The translations under genes were made by a program, and so were the position numbers. The notes beneath the pieces are model-generated. The model was not told where the DNA came from, did not search any database, and saw only the letters and a program-made list of their open reading frames with translations. Of a DNA stretch of 64,000 nt, positions 36,688 to 50,878 are shown in pieces. The DNA comes from Coniferiporia sulphurascens (taxonomy: Eukaryota > Basidiomycota > Agaricomycetes > Hymenochaetales > Hymenochaetaceae). Numbering within the stretch: position 1 is the first letter of the stretch; each line of letters begins with the position of its first letter. The stretch spans positions 2,232,001-2,296,000 of the forward strand of contig NBBA01000002.1 in NCBI GenBank assembly GCA_002794785.1, given 5' to 3'.

Positions 36688-39600
36688 ATGCCCGCACTGA
36701 CGTTGCCTTTGACGTTCGCCAACTCCTTCTGGTCTCAAGACTACCGCCAGGGTATTGAAACCCTATACACTAAACTTGAGCAGGTACGTTGAGTGCTCGG
36801 TTTGTCTCCTTATACTACATACGGCTCATCCCTTCTGAAGGGGGTTGAAGAGAACGAAGAGATTGTCACGTTCATCCGAGTGAGTTGTGCTTATGTTGCA
36901 TGTAGCGCGTTGAGGCAGCGCCAATGTAGACGTAATTGTTTGACCGCAGACCCGAGCAAACGCAGAGAACGCTTTAGCGACCGCACTTAGTACACAGACA
37001 GCCAGCCCGAAAGGTTCGTTCAAAGGGGAATCCAAATCTGTGTCGATAATCCTGACTACTGTGGTATACAGGCAGGGGATTCAATGCGGACGAAGGCGCC
37101 TCCTTGCTCATGGCCTTCCGCGGCCTGCAAGCTGAGTCGGCCGCGCAAGGCGAGGCTCATAGAACAGTGGCGAAAGAACTGAAAGAGCTTGTTGCGGACC
37201 CGTTCGCTGAGTGGGCCGTCGGACATAAGGTTAGCTCTCGTTCTGGCACGAAGGTCGAGTAGTTCTCAAGCCTTGTTGCTCCAGGAACGGATTTTGGGCA
37301 GCCGAAATGCACTCATTGATGGATGGCTGAAAACCTATGAGCTTGCGCAAGGCGAGGTATGCACTTCACATTCTGTCTAGCAATCCCTGCTGAAACTAGA
37401 GTTAAGACGGATAAACTCAAGCATCAGTATATGGCAAAAATGAGACGTGCGGACGAAGCCGAAGACGAGTGGGTGGTACAATACTGCTTCCTGACCATAC
37501 ATCTTAAAAGGCATAAAACAGTGCAAAATTCGCTCCTAACAGCGAGCTTGCTGACAATTACACCACTTCTCCCCGACTTACACCTCGCGATCGCGGCAAT
37601 CCCCAGCGAACTGCAAGCGTGTCCGAACGCATTGCCCAGCGGTTTAAAGAGCTTCAACGCAAGGCCACAAGTTCCAAACAATTTGAGGAAGAGGGCGCCA
37701 ACGTTGTGACGGTCTTCGACGAGAAATCACCTACGTCGGAGCCTGCTGGTCAAGAAGCCAACGAAGGCGAGGAGAAGTCCTTGCCTAAAATCGACAAAGG
37801 AAAGGGAAAGGCCGCCGATGAAACCCCTCAGGTTATGTTGTCACCCCCGCCTATGTCTCCAGCTCTCCCCCCTCCCAGAGTGGACGCGAGGGTTTTATCT
37901 CCTGTTCCTCCTCACCCTCCTCCGCCAGTTCTCCTGGCGGGCCTTGCACTCCCCCCGACGGCAGTATCCGACCTTCTAAAGCGTGCCGCGGCAGAACTGC
38001 CCCTTCGTCCGGTCAAGTTCCCGATCATCGGGGAATATAAAGACTGCTTCAATGGTGAAGAATTTGTTGTGTGGCTCGTCGAGAATGTGCAGGGCTTCGG
38101 TGGAAGTTTAGACCGCGCGGAAGATGCCGCCAAGGATTTGACTGAAAGGGATGGTGTCCTGCGCCGAGTCGGCGAGTTTGGAAATGCTTTTGAAAGTAAC
38201 GATGAGGCGTATTATCAATTCAGACCGAAGGTGTGTATGCCATGCTCTCCGAGGTTTAAAGTGCGGACTAATTGCTGTATGGTTAGGCATTCAATCTCGG
38301 GGCTGAGCCAGTTAAGCAAGACCATAATGACATCATCACATCGCCTGTGATCGCCAACCTATCCCCCATGGCGGACAACATCGTCAAACGCTCAAACACA
38401 TTGGTCAATATTGTATCCAAAGCTATTAACGACGGGAGGCACTCAGAGCCGTTTCATATTCGCGCTCGCGCCGATGCTAATGCTGCTGACAAGGCTTACC
38501 GTACTGCAGTGCGCAAGCTTGACCGACAGCGTCTGGGTCTCGCAGAGCGATTCGAGGACACTCTTAAAAAGCTCCAGAAGTGGGAGCTTGATCGCCTGCG
38601 TGCAGTCAAGACTGTCTTATTGCAGTATCAGGGAACGCTTGCGAATCTTCCTGCAGGTTTGCAGCCCTCGATAGATCGCTCCGCAACGCTCGTCGCAAGC
38701 TATCAGCCCGAAGCGGATTTACGCGCACTTATCGAACGCTATAGGACCGGGCCATTCAGACCCGTTGCGCACGTGTACGAATCACTGACTCATGAAGAAG
38801 CGGATGTTTATTTCGGCATTGACCTGCGCAAATGGGCGGAAGGAGGATGGAGCAGCCTACGGGGCGACGCACCACCAAAGGATGTAGTCCCTGAGGTGCT
38901 GACTGCCATGCTGAACGCTCTCAACTCGGCGTACCCTAAGCTGCCAAATGATTCCGGTAGGGACCCTCTCGTTGAGGAAATAGACATGTCTAATACGATA
39001 TCCATCCCGTTTAAAGAAAAACGGAAGACATGGATTTACGAAGTCCCTCTGTCCGCCGTACATCATCTGCGCGAAAGTCTCAACTCCGTCGCTCCTGGGC
39101 TGTCTTTCCCTGAGGAAATATTCGCTAGATATGATGCACCCGTCATTTCGAGCACGGTCAAGCTCTGGGCCCTTGAGCTTGACCCCCCTCTGGGCACTTG
39201 GGAGGGTTGGGATGATATTCGTCGATTGTACCCGTCAGGTGAGCATCTTTCTAAAATGGAGTCTATAAAATGCAGTGTTCATTATTTTTGAAAGTCGGAT
39301 CAACCTCTGAAGAAACCAGTGATCAGCAACATATTCAGGACTTGCAAGTCGCGCTGCAAAGGTTGCCGAGGGTCAACCTCTTGGTACTCGATGCGCTTTT
39401 CGGTCATCTAGAGAAGTGAGTTATTGATCCCAGTTTAAGGCAAGCGAGATCTAACTGCCGTATAGCTTAATTGATTCGACCTCAGTGGGCGAAGAAAAAG
39501 AAGTCTACATGACGAAGCTGGCTTTATCTATGGGTAGAGGTAAGCTACTCAAAATGAGGAGTCCATACTCACCACTAACCCGGACTTCTCCAGACATCCT

Positions 39601-40699
39601 CCGACCGAAAGTAGAGACCGAAATATCTATTCAGGATCGTCACCCAACCCGTAAGCTTCTGATGATTCTTTAAAGGGGTTCTTTTGTCCTTATCAGTGTT
39701 TTTTTTATAGTGCTTTTCATTGATCTCCTCAAGCATTACGACGAGATTCTTCCTCAAACAATCGCTCGCAAGAAACGTGAATCCGACAGAAAGGTTCCTC
39801 TGCGTAAGCGTACTGCACCCATCGACATGCGCATGAGCAGGAGCAGACTTTCAGTTGCGAACATTGACACGCGAGAAATTCTTGAGGAACAGCTCTTTGC
39901 CAAGAATCCGAACATGCGCCCATTGTCACGTGGACCGAGTCCCAACCCCTCCGCTCATGCAGAACCGGCAGAATCAGCCACTGAAGGCGCTGCCTCCGCG
40001 CCCGAGGCTGCGAGTGTAGTGCCAGCTGTCGACGCGAAACAGCCTGCTCCCGTACCTGTGCGCTCTCCGGCTCCTCCCGCCGAGGACCTTGATGCCCCGC
40101 CACCAATGCCGTCGTTTAAAGAGCCTCCGCCAGAAAGGGATGATGAATTTGCACCGCCGCCAATGCCGAAATTTATTGACCCGCCCTTTGAAGCTGACAA
40201 TATGCTTCCATCGCCTCAAGCGCCCCTCCCGTCACCGTATCCGGTCGAGGCAGCTGCACCTGATGTGGCCGTAGCCGTTGCGCCACCAACCCCGACCAGG
40301 GGCTCCGTCTCACCTTCCCCAGCGCGCTCGCGTTCGCCTTCAAGCAGCGTTGGGAGTCCCATTTCACCCAACGACCGCAAGGGTGCGAACTTGTCGCGCT
40401 CTGGGTCGAGCGAGACGACTCGTCTGCGCGGACCACGCGGTGCGCGTAATGCGCGCGCGGGGTCGGGGAACGTCGCGTCAGCTATAGCCGGTCTGAACCG
40501 AAGCGGTGCGACGTCGCCGAGCACGCCGGGCGGGATCGCACGCGCGAACAACCGAATGAGTTATCAGGGTCCACACAGTGCAACTCCGGTGAATCCGCAC
40601 GACTACGAGCCAAAGCGAAAGGGCGCCCGCGCACCGGCGGGAGCATTCTCCCGCAGGACGGTTGCGAGTGACGCTGAGGACGAGGTGGTTGGCAAGTAA
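36688..40699 (+). CDS. RGD2: F-BAR / DEP / RhoGAP-like protein (Rgd2 / Rga8 type)
   Basis: A membrane-curvature and Rho-signalling protein for cell-wall and polarity control. ATG 36688 gives MPALTLPLTFANSFWSQDYR, the FCH start of an F-BAR domain, with KELKELVADPFAEWAVGHK and QYMAKMRRADEAEDEW after splicing. A Pro-rich linker is followed by a DEP domain (FPIIGEYKDCFNGEEFVVWL, DRAEDAAKDLTERDGVLRRV). The rest of the F-BAR helices follow (FHIRARADANAADKAYRTAV). A RhoGAP-like region begins near VVPEVLTAMLNALNSAYPKL, contains TWIYEVPLSAVHHLRESLN (about 39028-39085) and the late helices RLPRVNLLVLDALFGHL and MTKLALSMGRDILRPKVETE. The position of the arginine finger appears to be Glu (codon 39040-39042). 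The C-terminal 300 residues are Pro/Ser-rich and disordered (APPPMPKF-type repeats). About 13 introns occur. The stop is at 40699. Confidence 0.85.
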
Positions 40700-41095
40700 G
40701 TTTGTAGTCTTGGTTGAGTTGTTTTGAAGCGAACTAGAGTGACGGGCCTTATGTTGCTGCTTTCTATGCTTGGAGCCTGGCCGGAATCATATGTTATACC
40801 TTTTTGTCTTCCGGCCCTACGTATTTAGGACATTGGACATTTTCTGTACCTTCTCATTCCGTCCATCTGGATTATTCGTATCGAGCGTTCCTGTCCTATT
40901 GTTTGACAACGACTGTCTTCCGGGCCCCAGCAAGTGCCACATATATATGCTTTCTATTTATCAGTCAATGACACACACGCTCCGCTATATCCAGCAAATA
41001 TGTGATGATGTTTATAAGCACACAATATTTAGTACATGTCTCGTAAGTAAATCAAGTCGCAAAAATACAGAAAAGAAAGAAAAATGGGACGAGAC
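40700..41095. other. 3' intergenic region between F-BAR gene and histone H2A
   Basis: 396 bp between two convergent stop codons. AT-rich, presumed 3' UTRs and termination sequence. A plus frame from 40770 shows no domain and runs antisense into H2A, so it is not called. Confidence 0.45.
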
Positions 41096-41734
<639 letters not shown>

Positions 41735-41811
41735 TGTTTTTAATTGCGAGACGCTGAGGTGATGGTGGGGAAAGAAGGGAGGTAGACTGACGGCACCGCA
41801 CTGTGTCGGAC

Positions 41812-41819
41812 GATATAAG
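41812..41819 (-). promoter_or_regulatory. Putative TATA-like element of histone H2A
   Basis: Reads CTTATATC on the gene strand, 78 bp before the H2A start codon, in a GC-richer stretch. Motif and spacing are the only support. Confidence 0.3.
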
Positions 41820-41852
41820 AGGAGACTCGGTACTTGACCGAACAAGCTCTGT

Positions 41853-41861
41853 GGTCACGTG
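41853..41861. promoter_or_regulatory. GGTCACGTG E-box in shared H2A / M50B promoter
   Basis: The sequence GGTCACGTG lies 119 bp from the H2A start codon and 135 bp from the M50B-like start codon. It shares nine bases with the RPC6 promoter palindrome and matches RTCACRTG. Confidence 0.35.
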
Positions 41862-41995
41862 CCACGCGACGCGATCAGCCCGGGGCTTGGCGGTGTGCAC
41901 GGCCAGCTCGCTGCCGCGTGTGCCAGGCGCTTCTTATGATTTCTTATACTTAGTTTGAACATGCACGGGCGCGCCTGCTTTCTCTAGTCCCATCC

Positions 41996-43401
41996 ATGTC
42001 CACAGAGACGGGTTCGTTCCGCCCTCCAATAGCCCCCAAAATCCGCACAAGTCCCATAGAGCCGACCCACGACCAGACCGTTGTCCTCTATGTCGTCAGT
42101 CCGCCCCTCTCAAATAGCTTGCCCAACCCTCGCTGACAAGGAGTACAGACTGTTGTATACACCGTCGTGATTTTTGCTTTGTGGAACATACCTGGGGTAT
42201 GCATTTCATAACTTTGCCTGAACGATTATTATCCATGACGCCTGGCCTTCAGGCACGCACCCTGATTAACCCGTTGAAGTTATTGACCATAAGCTGGCAT
42301 GAGGGATGCCATATAGCAGCTGTAAGTCTCCTGCAACCCGCAGCTGCTAGTGTATCTGAACTAAGTCTCCTTAGGCCATAATCACCGGAGGGACCATCCT
42401 GAGTGTAACGATCGATCCAAACTTGGGTGGCTGTACACGCGTCGAGGGTGGTCACCCGCCCACCATCCTCGCTGCAGGTTACATAGGCTCCGCGGTCTTC
42501 GGTGGTGTCTTTTTGCTAGGCGGCTGGGATACACTTGTCGCGAAGGTCCTTAGCTTTATTCTTGGCGTAGGACTAATCGTCCCGCTCGTTCTCGTCCGCG
42601 ACAAATTGTATAATGCTTTCAAAATCTCAAGCCGCGGACGGTCGTGCTGACTTAACCTGGCCAGAACTATTATTCTTACTTTCTGCTTCGAAGGGTTGCT
42701 AGTGGGATTCTGGTTCATCGATCATGCGTGCGTTCCTCTGTCAGCTACACTCGAAACTTGTAGATTGACAATCAGAGGCCTGAAGAGCTGCACTTCGGTG
42801 GTACTGTTTGTTCATCGGCGTCATGAAGTTAGTCCTCATAATAAAACATTAACCGTAAACTGACGTCTACTCGTTACAGCGTTTTTTATGTAGTTTGTGC
42901 GTAACTGCTGACTAATAATCACTATGTCAAGCTCACTAAATATGCATATTCCAGGGGATATAACCGATGACAAGTTCTTCCGCAAGGTGAACGACTCGGA
43001 CATAACGCAGTTTAATCTTTTGTATCCGCGTATAGGGTCTACCGGTACGTACTGTTTATATGTTTTTGGCACTTCCTTCCGTTCAAGCACTGAGCAAATA
43101 GAGCAATAAACTAATTACTAATTTACGCAGTGTGGGCAATATTCTGGGTCCTTTTTGGTATTGGGGTTCTCATTGGTTTCACTTTCGTCGGAATTGCTTC
43201 GTTCAAGGTATGCACCCGACTTCTGTTTCCTTTGGCTTCTGATACCCAGCTGAGGGTTTTGTCATACCTGATAATTCCACAGCTGAACGTATATCAGATG
43301 GAAGCGCAGGCTGGTAAGCCTGCTCCAATAACCTATGTATCCGCTGCTATTGTAATTCTGACCTTACCTTTTCTACTTCAGCCACGTTCTTGCCGACATG
43401 A
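41996..43401 (+). CDS. Peptidase M50B-like integral membrane metalloprotease
   Basis: A polytopic membrane protein of the fungal M50B-like family (related to bacterial and plant site-2 protease-like proteins); its substrate is unknown. Spliced from ATG 41996: MSTETGSFRPPIAPKIRTSP, helix TVVYTVVIFALWNIPG, then ISWHEGCHIAAAIITGG with the zinc motif HEGCH (42298-42312). Next come DPNLGGCTRVEGGHPPTILA, helices GYIGSAVFGGVFLLGGWDTL and VLSFILGVGLIVPLVLVRDK, TIILTFCFEGLLVGFWFIDH, and AAALRWYCLFIGVMNVFYVV. A short soluble block WDITDDKFFRKVNDSD and a last helix WAIFWVLFGIGVLIGFTFVG follow. The C-terminus after two small exons is QMEAQAATFLPT, ending at TGA 43399-43401. About ten introns keep phase exactly, which supports the model. 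It converges on FIS1. Confidence 0.88.
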
Positions 43402-44286
43402 ATATAGCCGTGGATCGGCTTCAAAATGATTTTTCATCTTCCACGCCCCACGCCACGTTCCTTACGCACCGCACGCTAGTGCCCTTGACGTTTGCACTGT
43501 ACCGCTAGCCATCGTGTCACACCACTCACATCGTTTACGTCGTCATCACACATGCATTGTTGCACACTACTCCCCGCCTATCTGCGCCGTCACCCGCCCT
43601 TTAACACGCCCCCTCCCTGCTCGTTAGACGTGCTTCCCCTTCCCCTTACCTCACCCCTTCCTGCTCTTTGTTCGTTTTGGCTCGCATAGGTTTAGACCTT
43701 CTTGATTGAACTGTGATGTTTGTTTAAATGACACTTTTGGAAGCTATGTTTGGTTGTAATGTGATGTTATAGTATGTATAATGAGGAATTCTTGTTTCAT
43801 GTCGTTCGTCATATAACGCCCGAAATCGTTTGTACATTTTCCCCACATTGAGATCCCGCTGGGGTAATAGATAACTGCCCGACATCACCGTCGTTTGAAC
43901 TGAAGAAAAAACGCCAGAAACAAGGCGTTACCAGGGTGTATTGCTGTTTGTAGTGTACATTATCATTGATATACGGAACGCAAAAGATCGAGAGGTAGGA
44001 GCGGTGCGTGTTTATGAAGTTGTTGGTGGATGCAAGTGAACACAGGCGCGCGCGTCAATTGCAGAGATTATGAAGGTGAGAGTATACCGGCGCGCGCGGG
44101 GCGTGGACGTGGGCAGTGTATACCATGTGCGGCGGAAGGTCGTGATCGCAATTAACGGCAAATAATTGAGGGTTACATTGTGCGCAGATATGTGAAATGA
44201 TTCGAATTTGACAAATAAAATTCATACGATATGCGTGAAGGGAGACAAGGAATCACGGAATGTGAGATAAGACAGCTCAACGGGGA
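43402..44286. other. 3' intergenic region between M50B-like gene and FIS1
   Basis: 885 bp between convergent stops. It contains a C/T-rich stretch (about 43480-43670) and two copies of GGCGCGCGCG (44045-44054 and 44089-44098). No gene or tRNA was recognised. Confidence 0.5.
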
Positions 44287-45099
44287 TCAATTGCGGTTTG
44301 CTCGCCGTACGATGCCTGCAACGAGGAGCGTGCTGAGCGCAGCAACGCCACCAGCAATCGCAAGGCCAATGTACCCCTCTACGAGAAAAGATGGAAGAAA
44401 GGTCAGTTCGATGGAACTCGGAAAGTTAGGGCAAAAAGCGGGGCTTAAGGAGATGGTAGGAAATCCAAGACGGTACACACCTCGTGTCAACTTCGCATCG
44501 ATCAAATCAGCGAGACTCTGCGCTTGAAGGTTGGAAGGCTCCTTATCCAGGAGCATAGCTAATTAGCAAAGCCAATCAAAGGGCCAGGCATTCCAGTCAG
44601 AGACATGTTGAATAGAAAACGCTGTTGAAACTGAACATACCATTGAATCGCTTCGCCTCCTCATAGTTGCCCATCTTGTATTGACCGAGCGCAAGGTAAT
44701 ATAAGCACTCTCTCCGCCGCGAGGGCTCAGCTCGGTATATCTCTGTGTTATTTGCACAACACAAAGCCCAGATTATGCCGCGAGGCCAAGTATGAGGAGG
44801 AGTGCCAAACGAAGACCATTTACACACGCACCCTGAAGCAACTTTACTCCGAGCACCTGGTGATCACGCTTCGGGCTCTTCACAAGGCCCCATGCGAAAT
44901 TGAACTTGGTTTGAACGGTGATATGGCCTGCCTCGACCTCCTTTTCGTATTGAATCCTGAGCACCTGGACGCGATACCCGGAGTGCCATGATTAGACAGC
45001 CGAGGAAGTGAACGGGCTTGAAAGAGTCATGCTAACCTCAAGTTCATCATAGGACAGAGCCTGTTCAGCATCCGCTGCGTAGGGTACGTCGGTCGTCAT
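44287..45099 (-). CDS. FIS1: Mitochondrial and peroxisomal fission protein Fis1
   Basis: A tail-anchored outer-membrane adaptor that recruits the dynamin Dnm1 through Mdv1-type partners. The start at 45099 gives [20 protein letters not shown], then a TPR-like bundle: [60 protein letters not shown] and [11 protein letters not shown], then [20 protein letters not shown]. The C-terminal anchor is [20 protein letters not shown] followed by [10 protein letters not shown], a single helix with a basic tail that directs it to mitochondria and peroxisomes. Full length is about 155 residues, as in the family. Four introns are seen, each about 60-100 nt. The stop is TGA 44289-44287. The same-strand TMA16 gene lies upstream. 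Confidence 0.94.
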
Positions 45100-45617
45100 T
45101 GTCTGCGCAGAGGTAAATAGTAATTTGAATCCGGGCGAGACAGGAAGGAGTGCGGCCGGAAGCACTGCACAGTAATTCGACGCATATGGGAAGAGGTTCC
45201 CACGTATACTTTTCCTCAAAAGTTATCCGGAATAAATCATAATGATACAGTAATCTTTGTCTACATGTACAGTACATAGCAGCAATAAGTACTTCTATTA
45301 TTACTCAGTACCCGCGGTTCTTTTGATTGATCGACAAAAGTACATAGATTGCCGAACCACACGACGCCGCCACAAGGAGTTTTAGTCGTACTCAAACGAA
45401 CAAATTCAAATCTGAGGGGGCAGATGGAAGAGAAAAACTATTAAAAAGCAAGTTGGATATGAGAAACAAAGGGATGGCTGATACACAAGATGGCGATGTA
45501 TTTTTAGGACACTTTGTATCGCACAGTTCGTCAGCGCAGTTTCAATTTACTTGTACAGGGAACTTACAACATATTGATCTTACACCCGTACCTCCTTCAA
45601 TGCCTAAGAAACTATGA
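45100..45617. other. Intergenic region between TMA16 and FIS1
   Basis: 518 bp, AT-rich, holding the TMA16 3' end and FIS1 promoter. No other feature was recognised. Confidence 0.45.
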
Positions 45618-46295
45618 TTACGCGTCAACCAGCATCTCATGAGCCGCTGCTAGTGTCAACGACTCGTGCTTTCCCGGTCTCGAAACAATAGCGGTCGAAG
45701 TGTTCTCGCTGTTTATACGAATGAATCGGAGGAGGTCGATGAATTCTATTGATGTTTGATCCCAACGACGAAAGAGTTCGACATTGGTTGGATGTGTGAG
45801 ATCTGGCACCTCTACAGAATGAAAGAAAGAAAATATTGATCATAGGACGCCCTCCGGTAGGTTTAATACTCACCTAGCCCTGTCCTATACTCTTCATTCT
45901 CATATAACTTCAGATTTTCGAGTCCGGCCTCTTTAACACTCTTTGGCCGGCCTTTCCGCCTCACTTTCCCCTCTTCCTCTAGCGCAACATCATGCCGCGT
46001 GAGCCAAACATTCTTGACCAGTTCATGGAGTTCCTCGAGAGTCAAAACCGCCCCTTCAGACTCCGGAGGGAGGGCATGATAGAAGAATGCGTATTTGTCA
46101 ACTGCAAATTTGTGTTAAATAGCGATACCTACAGAAGGATTTCTCAACCGACTTACTGCTCGATGATGCACGCTTGCCTCTTTTTGTCGCAGCGTCAGCC
46201 ATCTTGGTTTTTCTAAGCTGTGAACGCTCTACCTGGCCGGCTTTGCGTGATTGTGGATGAAACACTTTTTCCTTATTTCCCTTTCCTGGAGACAT
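45618..46295 (-). CDS. TMA16: Translation machinery-associated protein 16 (TMA16) homolog
   Basis: A nuclear factor that associates with pre-60S ribosomal particles in yeast. ATG 46295 gives MSPGKGNKEKVFHPQSRKAG followed by QVERSQLRKTKMADAATKRG, the basic N-terminal family motif. Later exons carry NKYAFFYHALPPESEGAVLT, LEELHELVKNVWLTRHDVAL, a basic KVRRKGRPKSVKE run, then VPDLTHPTNVELFRRWDQTS and IEFIDLLRFIRINSENTS. The stop is at 45618. Two introns (near 46120 and 45865-45810) are present. Total about 180 residues matches the family. It shares a 217-bp divergent promoter with the ZAP1-like gene. The longer upstream frame to 46364 is unlikely because it adds non-conserved residues. Confidence 0.88.
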
Positions 46296-46512
46296 TGAAA
46301 GAAGGTCGAGGATACGTGGTCCCAGAATTCCTGCAAAATCGTGCAGGGCGCATACTACCAGCATTTTTCGCTGTTGTAGGGTGTCTTTCTTATGTAAGCT
46401 TTAATTTCTACATTAGGAAAATGAGAACCCTCTCGATATTCCCAGTTCGAGACTGGGGGGGCTCATTAGCAAACTGCTTTGTTGCAATCCACTCTTCCTC
46501 GTCGCCAACACC

Positions 46513-48649
<2,137 letters not shown>

Positions 48650-50878
48650 GCGAATTTGAGGAGAGGGGGATAATGCGAATGGGGTTGAAGTGTGCATGTT
48701 CACCGTAGGGCTGGCCCGCATCAGCTTTTACTGCGAGCTGTAGATCCGCCGTTTTGAGTGAAGTAGTATGTACTTAGTTTTAGTCACCGCGGGAACCTGA
48801 ATGAAGATGTTAAGTGTATGCCTATTAACGAACTTATTCGTAGCCTTTATTCGTTTATTTTCATTCTTACACCATGGCTCCTGTATTTCCTGTGCATTTG
48901 GTTAGCCACTCATCGGGTCACTATGGTGCCCACTTTAATTTGAATTCTTCACCCTGCGGCGCCGACTCGAACTCGGGAGATCCCGACGCTAACTTCCGGT
49001 TCCTCAATTATTCCATGCATCTACTATCTATCCTTCGTCCATGCTTGCATTACTTCTTCTATGCCAACTTCGGGTCACTAGTCTGCAAATTTTAGCTCAC
49101 CTAAATGCTGGTTCGGTCTCTGTCCTGCCGTGTGCGCCCGACGCCGATGTCTTGTTCCGAAATTTCTGGTGTGCGTCGGCTGCGCGTCTCCTCTATCCTT
49201 TCCTTCGGTTCGCAAGAATTAGCAAGCATGAAATGCCCATAAGTATGTTTCGCGGCGCGGGAGTCAACACTTTCCGAATACTTGTTTGAAATCACCAGAT
49301 TTCGGAAGTACCCGCTCTTCTCCCAGAACGCGAATACTGGCAAATCACCCAACCATCAGTGTCTTCTCATATATACTACTTTTTTCACTGTTCTCCGCCC
49401 TGTGTTTACTCGTTTCCACGAACCCGATCGAGGGAATATGACGACATTCGGGGATTTTTACTGTATAATTAACGGTTGGCTCTGCGCCGCTCACTTCCGA
49501 GTCGATGTACAACTGTGTCTCTTGGGTGAAAGGGACACCTCCGAGAAATCTTTTGAATTAGTCTGGTGCCTCCACATGATTCCTACCTAACCCTTTCCTT
49601 AGCTCTTGGTACCTATCAATCTTGATTTCGCGGTTCAAGCTTCAATTTCAACCTAAGGGTTTCTGTTCCAATCCAGGTTGAGGATATCAAAGCTAAAACG
49701 TCACGGTGTTTAAGGCTCCGTTTTGACACTTTAACGAAGAGTTAAACAGGCCTTGGATGGGGCTCATGAACATGTCCGACAACCTCTACCAATATAGTTG
49801 ACGCAGATCGCTGAAGGCCCTGTGCATTTAGTGCATACATAGCACACTGAAGATCCCAGTTATACATGGAGACTCAGGCTGCTCGGACGCGTAAATGAAA
49901 GAAAGCACGGGAATCATCGGCCAATGGACGCTGCTACTATGAGCCACCACTGCACTACCAATCTTTCGAGGCAACACATAGTAGATGAAAACTGTTGCCA
50001 TACCGCACTCACCGACTTTGGCCGCCTACGACTCCGAGTCGGGCGCGGTAACCGCTTCAAGTTTTAACCCATATTAGGGCTAAGTCCAAACATGGCAAGC
50101 GCTCCCTTCTCGTGGCACTCGTGCAAGCTCACAGCAAAAAGTAGCGAAAACGCGCCGGACTTGTCTTAAGGTAAGCGCCTAGTGCATACGCCGCCCTTCT
50201 CTTCCCTTCCGCCGATGTTCATAGGTCAACTCCCTTTTCCAGGTCTTCATGGCTGTGTCTGCAGACGCCATCTTCTCTGATCGGCGATTACTACATCGAC
50301 CTGCGGACCAGACGACATCGTGTAGATGATCATGAAATCTTGCTGAAAAGCCGAGCGATCGCTTTTTTCTCCAAGATTCTCCAATGCATAATGAAAGCGA
50401 CATTTGTGCCAATGAAGTCGACAGTTAACTTGTGCTTGCCACAGGATGCAGGCGATTGGTCGATCGGAGTCACCCCCTCCCCCCCTTCTAAGTGAAGTGT
50501 TGCGCTTTCGGCGGAGTCGCCTCTTTTAAATCACGGCACATAATTATGAGAGCTTTCATTTTTATAATAGTGAATTAGGCAAGAAGACTGGTGTGGCAGA
50601 AGCCTGCTCTCATGGGTATGTACTACTTAAGTCATCTTGTTAGCGGAATGTTAGGGCATACAACTTGTCTGCCTGAGACAACGTTCTACAGAAGCAGGGC
50701 GTCCAGACATCTAGCGCGATGCAATCCTCCATGTTGGCAGGTCGGTCCCATTCATCCTTTCTTTCACGCCTCTTTCTTTCCACATCATACTGAACCAACT
50801 ACACTGTCAGGGAATTCTGCGTATCTTTACGTGGGGATAGCATTTCAAATTATACATTACCGAGCTCCAGTAGCCACA
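48650..50878. other. Gene-poor region upstream of TKL kinase
   Basis: About 2.2 kb without a supported gene. Frames are short, lack domains and are about equally frequent on both strands. Contains a C-run (50472-50485) but no recognisable terminal repeats, tRNA or transposon remnant. The 5' end of the kinase gene may begin inside this stretch. Confidence 0.45.

Noticed and set aside
36260..36722. Minus-strand frames of 62 and 84 codons upstream of the F-BAR gene.
   Set aside because: No domain; the second is antisense to the real start of the F-BAR gene.
48955..48985. Possible tRNA T-arm on the minus strand (AGTTCGAGTCGG).
   Set aside because: The stem does not pair, the B-box ends are wrong, and no A box or acceptor stem is present.
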